A DNA stretch of 64,000 nt. It comes from Taudactylus pleione (taxonomy: Eukaryota > Chordata > Amphibia > Anura > Myobatrachidae). The notes below the pieces were generated by a model. The model was not told the origin of the DNA, did not search any database, and saw only the letters and a list, made by a program, of their open reading frames with translations. How positions within the stretch are numbered: the stretch's first letter is position 1; every line of letters begins with the position of its first letter. Below are positions 50,063-62,267 of the stretch, piece after piece. The position numbers and the translations under genes are program-made. The stretch lies in NCBI GenBank assembly GCA_031769625.1, contig JAUIMM010002534.1, forward strand, positions 62,001-126,000, given 5' to 3'.

Positions 50063-51686
50063 CGCAACATGGGAGAAAAACCATTTCACATCACATTTGT
50101 GCATCTTGGTCTTCAACACAATCTGTGAAATTTTGAGCTGTCTGTGTTTGCTACAAGAGGAGATATCACAAAGTATGCGCTTTTGTTGTTTCCATTGGTT
50201 TCAAAGCATTTTGGCCTAAAACGAGCATTTGCTGTTTTCTCTTAAATGCAACATGGGACAAAAACCATTTCACATCACATTTGTGGGTCTTGGTCTTCAA
50301 CACAATCTGTGAAATTTTGAGCTGTCTGTTTTTGCTACAAGAGGAGATATCACAAAGTATGCGCTTTTGTTGTATCCATTGGTTTCCGTGTATTTTGGCC
50401 TAAAACGAGTATTTGCTGTTTTCTCTTAAAAGCAACATGGGAGAAAAACAATTTCACATCACATTTGTGGGTCTTGGTCTTCAACACAATCTGTGAAATT
50501 TTGAGCTGTCTGTGTTTGCTACAAGAGGAGATATCACAAAGTATGCGCTTTTGTTGTATCCATTGGTTTCAATGCATTTTGGCCTAAAACGAGCATTTGC
50601 TGTTTTCTCTTAAACGCAACATGGGAGAAAAACCATTTCACATCACATTTGTGGGTCTTGGTTTTCAACACAATCTGTGAAATTTTGAGCTGTCTGTTTT
50701 TGCTACAAGAGGAGATATCACAAAGTATGCGCTTTTGTTGTATCCATTGATTTCAGTGCATTTTGGCCTAAAACGATTAATTGCTGTTTTCTCTTAAACA
50801 CAAAATGGGAGAAAAACCATTTCACATCACTTTTGTGGGTCTTGGTCTTCAACACAATCTATGAAATTTTTAATTGTCTGTGTTTGCTACAAGAGGAGAT
50901 ATCACAAAGTATGCTTTTTTGTTGTTTCCATTAGTTTCAATGCATTTTGGCCTAAAATGAGCATTTGCTGTTTTCTCTAAAATTCAACATGGGAGAAAAA
51001 ACATTTCACATCACATTTGTGGGTCTTGGTCTTCAACACAATCTGTGAAATTTTGAGCTGTCTGTGTTTGCTACAAGAGGAGATATCACAAAGTATGCAC
51101 TTTTGTTGTATCCTTTGGTTTCAGTGCATTTTGGCCTAAAACGAGCATTTGCTGTTTTCTCTTAAACGCAACATGGGAGAAAAACCATTTCACATCACAT
51201 TTGTGGGTCTTGGTCTTCAACACAATCTGTGAAATTTTGAGCTGTCTGTGTTTGCTACAAGAGGAGATATCACAAAGTATGCGCTTTTGTTGTATCCATT
51301 GGTTTCAATGCATTTTGGACTCAAACTAGCATTTGCTGTTTTCTCTTAAACGCAAAATGGGAGAAAAACCATTTCACATCACATTTGTGGGTCTTGGTCT
51401 TCAACACAATCTGTGAAAATTTGAGCTGTCTGTGTTTGCTACAAGAGGAGATATCACAAAGTATGCACTTTTGTTGTATCTCTTGGTTTCAGTGCATTTT
51501 GGCCTAAAACGAGCATTTGCTGTTTTCTCTTAAATGCAACATGGGAGAAAAACCATTTCACATCACATTTGTGGGTCTTGGTCTTCAACACAATCTGTGA
51601 AATTTTGAGCTGTCTGTGTTTGCTACAAGAGGAGATATCACAAAGTATGCGCTTTTGTTGTATCCATTGGTTTCAATGCATTTTGG
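49167..51686 (+). repeat. Higher-order segment, right copy (offset 4,052 bp)
   Basis: Right partner of 45,115-47,634. Beyond 51,686 it runs into the TTTTTTCTTAAACG monomer and then the hybrid monomer at 51,739. The CCATTTTACATC marker expected at this point in the order is absent. Confidence 0.8.
50332..51340 (+). repeat. Higher-order segment, left copy (offset 2,761 bp)
   Basis: About 1 kb that matches 53,093-54,101 at an offset of 2,761 bp (15 monomers plus 1), anchored on TTTCCGTG (50,383 and 53,144), GGTTTTCAAC and GCTTTTTTGTTG. The right limit is approximate. CCTTTGG near 51,112 is CCATTGG in the partner. Confidence 0.68.
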
Positions 51687-51738
51687 ACTAAAACTAGCAT
51701 TTGCTGTTTTTTCTTAAACGCAACATGGGAGAAAAACC

Positions 51739-51922
51739 ATTTCACATCACATTTGTGGGTCTTGTTCTTCAACACAATCTGTGAAATTTTGAGCTGTCTG
51801 TGTTTGCTACAAGAGGAGATTTCACAAAGTATGCGCTTTTGTTGTTTCCATTGGTTTCAGTGCATTTTGGCCTAAAATGATTAATTGCTGTTTTCTCTTA
51901 AACACAAAATGGGAGAAAAACC
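51739..51922 (+). repeat. Hybrid monomer with loss of intervening units
   Basis: Starts as the GAGATTTCAC type (near 51,818) and is expected to end in CAAAGCATTTTGG. After CCATTGGTTTCA it continues instead as GTGCATTTTGGCC with AATGATTAATTGC. In other copies, for example 42,050-42,690, these two halves lie several monomers apart with the TTTCCGTG and CCATTTTACATC monomers between them. This is therefore a deletion junction. It also has a private CTTGTTCTTC near 51,762. Confidence 0.72.
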
Positions 51923-52404
51923 ATTTCACATCACTTTTGTGGGTCTTGGTCTTCAACACAATCTATGAAATTTTTAATTGTCTGTGTTTGCTACAAGAGG
52001 AGATATCACAAAGTATGCTCTTTTGTTGTTTCCATTAGTTTCAATGCATTTTGGCCTAAAATGAGCATTTGCTGTTTTCTCTTAAACGCAACATGGGAGA
52101 AAAACCATTTCACATCAAATTTGTGGGTCTTGGTCTTCAACACAATCTGTGAAATTTTGAGCTGTCTGTGTTTGCTACAAGAGGAGATATCACAAAGTAT
52201 GCGCTTTTGTTGTATCCATTGGTTTCAATGCATTTTGGACTAAAACTAGCATTTGCTGTTTTCTCTTAAACGCAAAATGGGAGAAAAACCATTTCACATC
52301 ACATTTGTGGGTCTTGGTCTTCAACACTATCTGTGAAAATTTGAGCTGTCTGTGTTTGCTACAAGAGGAGATATCACAAAGTATGCGCTTTTATTGTATC
52401 CATA

Positions 52405-53106
52405 GATTTCAGTGCATTTTGGCCTAAAACTATTATTTGCTGTTTTCTCTTAAACACAAAATGGGAGAAAAACCATTTCACATCACTTTTGTGGGTCTTG
52501 GTCTTCAACACAATCTGTGAAATTTTGAGCTGTCTGTTTTTGCTACAAGAGGAGATATCACAAAGTATGCTCTTTTGTTGTTTCCATTAGTTTCAATGCA
52601 TTTTGGCCTAAAATGAGCATTTGCTGTTTTCTCTAAAAAGAATCTTGGGAGAAAAACCATTTCACATCACATTTGTGGGTCTTGGTCTTCAACACAATGT
52701 GTTAAAATTTTGAGCTGTCTGTGTTTGCTACAGGAGGAGATATCACAAAGTGTGAGCTTTTGTTGTTTCCATTGGTTTCAATGCATTTTGGCCTAAAATG
52801 AGCATTTGCAGTTTTCTCTAAAATGCAACATGGGAGAAAAACCATTTCACATCACATTTGTGGGTCTTGGTCTTCAACACAATCTGTGAAAATTTGAGCT
52901 GTCTGTGTTTGCTACAAGAGGAGATATCACAAAGTATGCGCTTTTATTGTATCCATTGGTTTCAATGCATTTTGGCCTAAAACTAGCGTTTGCTGTTTTC
53001 TCTTAAACGCAACATGGGAGAAAAAACATTTCACATCACATTTGTGGGTCTTGGTCTTCAACACAATCTGTGAAATTTTGAGCTGTCTGTGTTTGCTACA
53101 AGAGGA
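52405..53106 (+). repeat. Higher-order segment, left copy (offset 5,340 bp)
   Basis: About 702 bp that match 57,745-58,446 at an offset of 5,340 bp (29 monomers plus 4). They share AAAACTATTATTTGC (52,427 and 57,767), where I saw only AAAACGATT-type forms elsewhere, and the 185-bp unit (52,659 and 57,999). The match ends at 53,107, where this copy has GAGATATCAC and the partner has GAATTGTCAC. Confidence 0.78.
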
Positions 53107-53109
53107 GAT

Positions 53110-54505
53110 ATCACAAAGTATGCGCTTTTGTTGTATCCATTGGTTTCCGTGTATTTTGGCCTAAAACGAGTATTTGCTGTTTTCTCTTAAAAGCAACATG
53201 GGAGAAAAACAATTTCACATCACATTTGTGGGTCTTGGTCTTCAACACAATCTGTGAAATTTTGAGCTGTCTGTGTTTGCTACAAGAGGAGATATCACAA
53301 AGTATGCGCTTTTGTTGTATCCATTGGTTTCAATGCATTTTGGCCTAAAACGAGCATTTGCTGTTTTCTCTTAAACGCAACATGGGAGAAAAACCATTTC
53401 ACATCACATTTGTGGGTCTTGGTTTTCAACACAATCTGTGAAATTTTGAGCTGTCTGTTTTTGCTACAAGAGGAGATATCACAAAGTATGCGCTTTTGTT
53501 GTATCCATTGATTTCAGTGCATTTTGGCCTAAAACGATTAATTGCTGTTTTCTCTTAAACACAAAATGGGAGAAAAACCATTTCACATCACTTTTGTGGG
53601 TCTTGGTCTTCAACACAATCTATGAAATTTTTAATTGTCTGTGTTTGCTACAAGAGGAGATATCACAAAGTATGCTTTTTTGTTGTTTCCATTAGTTTCA
53701 ATGCATTTTGGCCTAAAATGAGCATTTGCTGTTTTCTCTAAAATTCAACATGGGAGAAAAAACATTTCACATCACATTTGTGGGTCTTGGTCTTCAACAC
53801 AATCTGTGAAATTTTGAGCTGTCTGTGTTTGCTACAAGAGGAGATATCACAAAGTATGCACTTTTGTTGTATCCATTGGTTTCAGTGCATTTTGGCCTAA
53901 AACGAGCATTTGCTGTTTTCTCTTAAACGCAACATGGGAGAAAAACCATTTCAAATCACATTTGTGGGTCTTGGTCTTCAACACAATCTGTGAAATTTTG
54001 AGCTGTCTGTGTTTGCTACAAGAGGAGATATCACAAAGTATGCACTTTTGTTGTATCCATTGGTTTCAATGCATTTTGGACTAAAACTAGCATTTGCTGT
54101 TTTTTCTTAAACGCAACATGGGAGAAAAACCATTTCACATCACATTTGTGGGTCTTGGTCTTCAACACAATCTGTGAAATTTTGAGCTGTCTGTGTTTGC
54201 TACAAGAGGAGATTTCACAAAGTATGCGCTTTTGTTGTTTCCATTGGTTTCAAAGCATTTTGGCCTAAAACGAGCATTTGCTGTTTTCTCTTAAATGCAA
54301 CATGGGACAAAAACCATTTCACATCACATTTGTGGGTCTTGGTCTTCAACACAATCTGTGAAATTTTGAGCTGTCTGTTTTTGCTACAAGAGGAGATATC
54401 ACAAAGTATGCGCTTTTGTTGTATCCATTGGTTTCAATGCATTTTGGCCTAAAACGAGCATTTGCAGTTTTCTCTTAAACGCAACATGGGAGAAAAACCA
54501 TTTCA
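53110..54505 (+). repeat. Higher-order segment, left copy (offset 5,708 bp)
   Basis: Matches about 58,818-60,213 at an offset of 5,708 bp (31 monomers plus 4), anchored on TTTCCGTG (53,144 and 58,852), TTTTTTCTTAAACG and GAGATTTCAC. It follows the 5,340-bp pair directly. The 368-bp jump in offset means two monomers were gained or lost between the paired blocks; the right-hand one has a GAATTGTCAC monomer and a GTGCATC monomer there. Confidence 0.72.
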
Positions 54506-57443
54506 CATCACATTTGTGGGTCTTGGTCTTCAACACAATCTGTGAAATTTTGAGCTGTCTGTTTTTGCTACAAGAGGAGATATCACAAAGTATGCGCTTT
54601 TGTTGTATCCATTGATTTCAGTGCATTTTGGCCTAAAACGATTAATTGCTGTTTTCTCTTAAACACAAAATGGGAGAAAAACCATTTCACATCACTTTTG
54701 TGGGTCTTGGTCTTCAACACAATCTATGAAATTTTTAATTGTCTGTGTTTGCTACAAGAGGAGATATCACAAAGTATGCTCTTTTGTTGTTTCCATTAGT
54801 TTCAATGCATTTTGGCCTAAAATGAGCATTTGCTGTTTTCTCTTAAATGCAACATGGGAGAAAAACCATTTCACATCAAATTTGTGGGTCTTGGTCTTCA
54901 ACACAATCTGTGAAATTTTGAGCTGTCTGTGTTTGCTACAAGAGGAGATATCACAAAGTATGCACTTTTGTTGTATCTCTTGGTTTCAGTGCATTTTGGC
55001 CTAAAACGAGCATTTGCTGTTTTCTCTTAAACGCAACATGGGAGAAAAACCATTTCACATCACATTTGTGGGTCTTGGTCTTCAACACAATCTGTGAAAT
55101 TTTGAGCTGTCTGTGTTTGCTACAAGAGGAGATATCACAAAGTATGCGCTTTTGTTGTATCCATTGGTTTCAATGCATTTTGGACTCAAACTAGCATTTG
55201 CTGTTTTCTCTTAAACGCAAAATGGGAGAAAAACCATTTCACATCACATTTGTGGGTCTTGGTCTTCAACACAATCTGTGAAAATTTGAGCTGTCTGTGT
55301 TTGCTACAAGAGGAGATATCACAAAGTATGCACTTTTGTTGTATCTCTTGGTTTCAGTGCATTTTGGCCTAAAACGAGCATTTGCTGTTTTCTCTTAAAC
55401 GCAACATGGGAGAAAAACCATTTCACATCACATTTGTGGGTCTTGGTCTTCAACACAATCTGTGAAATTTTGAGCTGTCTGTGTTTGCTACAAGAGGAGA
55501 TATCACAAAGTATGCGCTTTTGTTGTATCCATTGGTTTCAATGCATTTTGGACTAAAACTAGCATTTGCTGTTTTTTCTTAAACGCAACATGGGAGAAAA
55601 ACCATTTCACATCACATTTGTGGGTCTTGGTCTTCAACACAAACTGTGAAATTTTGAGCTGTCTGTGTTTGCTACAAGAGGAGATTTCACAAAGTATGCG
55701 CTTTTGTTGTTTCCATTGGTTTCAAAGCATTTTGGCCTAAAACGAGCATTTGCTGTTTTCTCTTAAATGCAACATGGGACAAAAACCATTTCACATCACA
55801 TTTGTGGGTCTTGGTCTTCAACACAATCTGTGAAATTTTGAGCTGTCTGTTTTTGCTACAAGAGGAGATATCACAAAGTATGCGCTTTTGTTGTTTCCAT
55901 TGGTTTCCGTGTATTTTGGCCTAAAACGAGTATTTGCTGTTTTCTCTTAAAAGCAACATGGGAGAAAAACAATTTCACATCACATTTGTGGGTCTTGGTC
56001 TTCAACACAATCTGTGAAATTTTGAGCTGTCTGTGTTTGCTACAAGAGGAGATATCACAAAGTAGGCGCTTTTGTTGTATCCATTGGTTTCAATGCATTT
56101 TGGCCTAAAACGAGCATTTGCTGTTTTCTCTTAAACGCAACATGGGAGAAAAACCATTTCACATCACATTTGTGGGTCTTGGTCTTCAACACAATCTGTG
56201 AAATTTTGAGCTGTCTGTTTTTGCTACAAGAGGAGATATCACAAAGTATGCGCTTTTGTTGTATCCATTGATTTCAGTGCATTTTGGCCTAAAACGATTA
56301 ATTGCTGTTTTCTCTTAAACACAAAATGGGAGAAAAACCATTTCACATCACTTTTGTGGGTCTTGGTCTTCAACACAATCTATGAAATTTTTAATTGTCT
56401 GTGTTTGCTACAAGAGGAGATATCACAAAGTATGCTCTTTTGTTGTTTCCATTAGTTTCAATGCATTTTGGCCTAAAATGAGCATTTGCTGTTTTCTCTT
56501 AAACGCAACATGGGAGAAAAACCATTTCACATCAAATTTGTGGGTCTTGGTCTTCAACACAATCTGTGAAATTTTGAGCTGTCTGTGTTTGCTACAAGAG
56601 GAGATATCACAAAGTATGCGCTTTTGTTGTATCCATTGGTTTCAATGCATTTTAGACTAAAACTAGCATTTGCTGTTTTCTCTTAAACGCAAATTGGGAG
56701 AAAAACCATTTCACATCACATTTGTGGGTCTTGGTCTTCAACACAATCTGTGAAAATTTGAGCTGTCTGTGTTTGCTACAAGAGGAGATATCACAAAGTA
56801 TGCGCTTTTATTGTATCCATTGGTTTCAGTGCATTTTTGCCTAAAACGAGCATTTGCTGTTTTCTCTTAAATGTAACATGGGAGAAAACCCATTTCACAT
56901 CACATTTGTGGGTCTTGGTCTTCAACACAATCTGTGAAATTTTGAGCTGTCTGTGTTTGCTACAAGAGGAGATATCACAAAGTATGCTCTTTTGTTGTTT
57001 CCATTAGTTTCAATGCATTTTGGCCTAAAATGAGCATTTGCTGTTTTCTCTTAAACGCAACATGGGAGAAAAACCATTTCACATCAAATTTGTGGGTCTT
57101 GGTCTTCAACACAATCTGTGAAATTTTGAGCTGTCTGTGTTTGCTACAAGAGGAGATATCACAAAGTATGCGCTTTTGTTGTATCCATTGGTTTCAATGC
57201 ATTTTGGACTAAAACTAGCATTTGCTGTTTTCTCTTAAATGCAAAATGGGAGAAAAACCATTTCACATCACATTTGTGGGTCTTGGTCTTCAACACAATC
57301 TGTGAAAATTTGAGCTGTCTGTGTTTGCTACAAGAGGAGATATCACAAAGTATGCGCTTTTATTGTATCCATTGGTTTCAGTGCATTTTTGCCTAAAACG
57401 AGCATTTGCTTTTTTCTCTTAAATGTAACATGGGAGAAAACCC
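54506..57443 (+). repeat. Central-domain satellite, short-range rearrangements
   Basis: Sixteen monomers. Two local repeats are visible. About 54,385-54,962 resembles 56,041-56,618 at an offset of 1,656 bp (9 monomers). A monomer with GTATCTCTTGG recurs at about 54,973 and 55,341, 368 bp (2 monomers) apart. Private changes are AACACAAACTG near 55,637, AAAGTAGGCGC near 56,061 and TTTTAGACTAAA near 56,649. No gene. Confidence 0.72.
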
Positions 57444-57744
57444 ATTTCACATCACATTTGTGGGTCTTGGTCTTCAACACAATCTGTGAAATTTTGAGCT
57501 GTCTGTGTTTGCTACAAGAGGAGATATCACAAAGTATGCGCTTTTGTTATATTCTTTTGGTTTCAATGCATTTTTTTTCCTAAAACGAGCATTTGCTGTT
57601 TTCTCTTAAACGCAACATGGGAGAAAAACCATTTCACATCACATTTGTGGGTCTTGGTCTTCAACACAATCTGTGAAATTTTGAGCTGTCTGTTTTTGCT
57701 ACAAGAGGAGATATCACAAAGTATGCGCTTTTGTTGTATCCATT

Positions 57745-60213
57745 GATTTCAGTGCATTTTGGCCTAAAACTATTATTTGCTGTTTTCTCTTAAACACAAA
57801 ATGGGAGAAAAACCATTTCACATCACTTTTGTGGGTCTTGGTCTTCAACACAATCTGTGAAATTTTGAGCTGTCTGTTTTTGCTACAAGAGGAGATATCA
57901 CAAAGTATGCTCTTTTGTTGTTTCCATTGGTTTCAATGCATTTTGGCCTAAAATGAGCATTTGCTGTTTTCTCTAAAAAGAATCTTGGGAGAAAAACCAT
58001 TTCACATCACATTTGTGGGTCTTGGTCTTCAACACAATGTGTTAAAATTTTGAGCTGTCTGTGTTTGCTACAGGAGGAGATATCACAAAGTGTGAGCTTT
58101 TGTTGTTTCCATTGGTTTCAATGCATTTTGGCCTAAAATGAGCATTTGCAGTTTTCTCTAAAATGCAACATGGGAGAAAAACCATTTCACATCACATTTG
58201 TGGGTCTTGGTCTTCAACACAATCTGTGAAAATTTGAGCTGTCTGTGTTTGCTACAAGAGGAGATATCACAAAGTATGCGCTTTTATTGTATCCATTGGT
58301 TTCAATGCATTTTGGCCTAAAACTAGCGTTTGCTGTTTTCTCTTAAACGCAACATGGGAGAAAAAACATTTCACATCACATTTGTGGGTCTTGGTCTTCA
58401 ACACAATCTGTGAAATTTTGAGCTGTCTGTGTTTGCTACAAGAGGAATTGTCACAAAGTTTGCGCTTTTGTTGTATCCATTGGTTTCATTGCATTTTGGC
58501 CTAAAACGAGTATTTGCTGTTTTCTCTTAAACGCAACATGGGAGAAAAACCATTTCACATCACATTTGTGCATCTTGGTCTTCAACACAATCTGTGAAAT
58601 TTTGAGCTGTCTGTGTTTGCTACAAGAGGAGATATCACAAAGTATGCTCTTTTGTTGTTTCCATTGGTTTCAAAGCATTTTGGCCTAAAACGAGCATTTG
58701 CTGTATTCTCTTAAATGCAACATGGGACAAAAACCATTTCACATCACATTTGTGGGTCTTGGTCTTCAACACAATCTGTGAAATTTTGAGCTGTCTGTTT
58801 TTGCTACAAGAGGAGATATCACAAAGAATGCGCTTTTGTTGTATCCATTGGTTTCCGTGTATTTTGGCCTAAAACGAGTATTTGCTGTTTTCTCTTAAAA
58901 GCAACATGGGAGAAAAACAATTTCACATCACATTTGTGGGTCTTGGTCTTCAACACAATCTGTGAAATTTTGAGCTGTCTGTGTTTGCTACAAGAGGAGA
59001 TATCACAATGTATGCGCTTTTGTTGTATCCATTGGTTTCAATGCATTTTGGCCTAAAACGAGCATTTGCTGTTTTCTCTTAAACGCAACATGGGAGAAAA
59101 ACCATTTCACATCACATTTGTGGGTCTTGGTTTTCAACACAATCTGTGAAATTTTGAGCTGTCTGTTTTTGCTACAAGAGGAGATATCACAAAGAATGCG
59201 CTTTTGTTGTATCCATTGATTTCAGTGCATTTTGGCCTAAAACGATTAATTGCTGTTTTCTCTTAAACACAAAATGGGAGAAAAACCATTTCACATCACT
59301 TTTGTGGGTCTTGGTCTTCAACACAATCTATGAAATTTTTAATTGTCTGTGTTTGCTACAAGAGGAGATATCACAAAGTATGCTTTTTTGTTGTTTCCAT
59401 TAGTTTCAATGCATTTTGGCCTAAAATGAGCATTTGCTGTTTTCTCTAAAATTCAACATGGGAGAAAAAACATTTCACATCACATTTGTGGGTCTTGGTC
59501 TTCAACACAATCTGTGAAATTTTGAGCTGTCTGTGTTTGCTACAAGAGGAGATATCACAAAGTATGCACTTTTGTTGTATCTCTTGGTTTCAGTGCATTT
59601 TGGCCTAAAACGAGCATTTGCTGTTTTCTCTTAAACGCAACATGGGAGAAAATCCATTTCACATCACATTTGTGGGTCTTGGTCTTCAACACAATCTGTG
59701 AAATTTTGAGCTGTCTGTGTTTGCTACAAGAGGAGATATCACAAAGTATGCGCTTTTGTTGTATCCATTGGTTTCAATGCATTTTGGACTAAAACTAGCA
59801 TTTGCTGTTTTTTCTTAAACGCAACATGGGAGAAAAACCATTTCACATCACATTTGTGGGTCTTGGTCTTCAACACAATCTGTGAAATTTTGAGCTGTCT
59901 GTGTTTGCTACAAGAGGAGATTTCACAAAGTATGCGCTTTTGTTGTTTCCATTGGTTTCAAAGCATTTTGGACTAAAACGAGCATTTGCTGTTTTCTCTT
60001 AAATGCAACATGGGACAAAAACCATTTCACATCACATTTGTGGGTCTTGGTCTTCAACACAATCTGTGAAATTTTGAGCTGTCTGTTTTTGCTACAAGAG
60101 GAGATATCACAAAGTATGCGCTTTTGTTGTATCCATTGGTTTCAATGCATTTTGGCCTAAAATGAGCATTTGCTGTTTTCTCTTAAACGCAACATGGGAG
60201 AAAAACCATTTCA
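57745..60213 (+). repeat. Last central-domain higher-order copy
   Basis: Made of the right partners of the 5,340-bp (57,745-58,446) and 5,708-bp (about 58,818-60,213) pairs. Between them sits a GAATTGTCAC monomer (58,378-58,561), a type otherwise confined to the left 17 kb. Private changes include CTGTATTCTC near 58,701, AAAGAATGCGC near 58,825 and again near 59,193, and ACAATGTATG near 59,007. Confidence 0.75.
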
Positions 60214-62267
60214 CATCAAATTTGTGCATCTTGGTCTTCAACACAATCTGTGAAATTTTGAGCTGTCTGTGTTTGCTACAAGAGGAGATATCACAAAGTA
60301 TGTGCTTTTGTTGTTTCCATTGGTTTCAAAGCATTTTTGCCTAAAACGAGCATTTGCTGTTTTCTCTTAAATGCAACATGGGACAAAAACCATTTCACAT
60401 CACATTTGTGGGTCTTGGTCTTCAACACAATCTGTGAAATTTTGAGCTGTCTGTTTTAGCTACAAGAGGTGATATCACAAAGTATGCGCTTTTGTTGTAT
60501 CCATTGGTTTCCGTGTATTTTGGCCTAAAACGAGTATTTGCTGTTTTCTCTTAAAAGCAACATGGGAGAAAAACAATTTCACATCACATTTGTGGGTCTT
60601 GGTCTTCAACACAATCTGTGAAATTTTGAGCTGTCTGTGTTTGCTACAAGAGGAGATATCACAAAGTATGCACTTTTGTTGTATCCATTGGTTTCAATGC
60701 ATTTTGGACTAAAACTAGCATTTGCTGTTTTCTCTTAAACGCAACATGGGAGAAAAACCATTTCACATCACATTTGTGGGTCTTGGTCTTCAACACAATC
60801 TGTGAAATTTTGAGCTGTCTGTGTTTGCTACAAGAGGAGATATCACAAAGTATGGCCTTTTGTTATATTCTTTTTTTTTCAATGCATTTTGGCCTAAAAC
60901 GAGCATTTGCTGGTTTCTCTTAAATGCAACATGGGAGAAAAACCATTTCACATCACATTTGTGGGTCTTGGTCTTCAACACAATCTGTGAAATTTTGAGC
61001 TGTCTGTTTTTGCTACAAGAGGAGATATCACAAAGTATGCACTTTTGTTGTATCCATTGGATTCAGTGCATTTTCGCCTAAAACAAGTATTTGCTGTTTT
61101 CTCTTAAATGCAACATGGGGAAAAACCATTTCATATCACATTTGTGGGTCTTGGTCTTCAACACAATCTGTGAAATTTTGAGCTGTCTGTGTTTGCTACA
61201 AGAGGAGATATCACAAAGTATGCTCTTTTGTTGTTTCCATTGGTTTCAATGAATTTTGGCCTAAAATGAGCATTTGCTGTTTTCTCTAAAATGCATCATG
61301 GGAGAAAAAGCATTTCACATCACATTTGTGGGTCTTGGTCTTCAACACAATCAGTAAAATTTTGAGCTGTCTGTGTTTGCTACAAGAGGAGATATCACAA
61401 AGTTTGCGCTTTTGTTGTTTCCATTGGTTTCAATGCATTTTGGCCTAAAATGAGCATTTGATGTTTTCTCTAAAATGCAACATGGGAGAAAAACCATTTC
61501 ACATCACATTTGTGGGTCTTGGTCTTCAACACAATCTGTGAAAATTTGAGCTGTCTGTGTTTGCTACAAGAGGAGATATCACAAAGTATGCATTTTTGTT
61601 GTATCCATTGGTTTCAATGCATTTTGGCCTAAAACTAGCATTTGCTGTTTTCTCTTAAACGCAAAATGGGAGAAAAACCATTTCACATCACATTTGTGGG
61701 TCTTGGTCTTCAACACAATCTGTGAAATTTTGAGCTGTCTGTGTTTGCTACAAGAGGAGATATCACAAAGTATGCGCTTTTGTTGTATCCATTGGTTTCA
61801 ATGCATTTTGGCCTAAAACGAGCATTTCCTGTTTTCTCTTAAACGCAACTTGGGAGAAAAACCATTTCACATCACATTTGTGGGTCTTGGTCTTCAACAA
61901 AATCTGTGAAATTTTGAGCTGTCTGTTTTTGCTACAAGAGGAGATATCACAAAGTATGCGCTTTTGTTGTATCCATTGATTTCAGTGCATTTTGGCCTAA
62001 AACGATTAATTGCTGTTTTCTCTAAAACACAAATTGGGAGAAAAACCATTTCACATCACTTTTGTGGGTCTTGGTCTTCAACACAATCTGTGAAATTTTG
62101 AGCTGTCTGTGTTTGCTACAAGAGGAGATAGTACAAAGTATGCGCTTTTATTGTATCCATTGATTTCCATGCATTTTGGCCTAAAACTAGCTTTTGCTGT
62201 TTTCTCTTAAACGCAACATGGAAGAAAAAACATTTCACATCACATTTGTGGGTCTTAGTCTTCAACA
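60214..62267 (+). repeat. Individually mutated monomers near the right end
   Basis: About eleven monomers that I could not pair with a long block elsewhere. They carry many private changes: GTTTTAGCTAC with GAGGTGATATC near 60,450, TATGGCC and a T9 run near 60,853-60,879, TTTTCGCC near 61,071, ATGGGGAAAAACC near 61,115 (a 183-bp unit, 60,945-61,127), AAAAAGCATTTC near 61,305, CAATCAGTAAAA near 61,349, TTTGATGTTTTC near 61,467, CTAAAACACAAATTGG near 62,022, GAGATAGTACAAAG near 62,125 and ATGGAAG near 62,219. Such scattered private changes suggest less recent homogenisation. Confidence 0.72.

Noticed and set aside
60845..60890. T9 run with TATGGCC as a border to unique sequence
   Set aside because: The run lies inside an otherwise recognisable 185-bp monomer related to the T8 type, and satellite continues on both sides.
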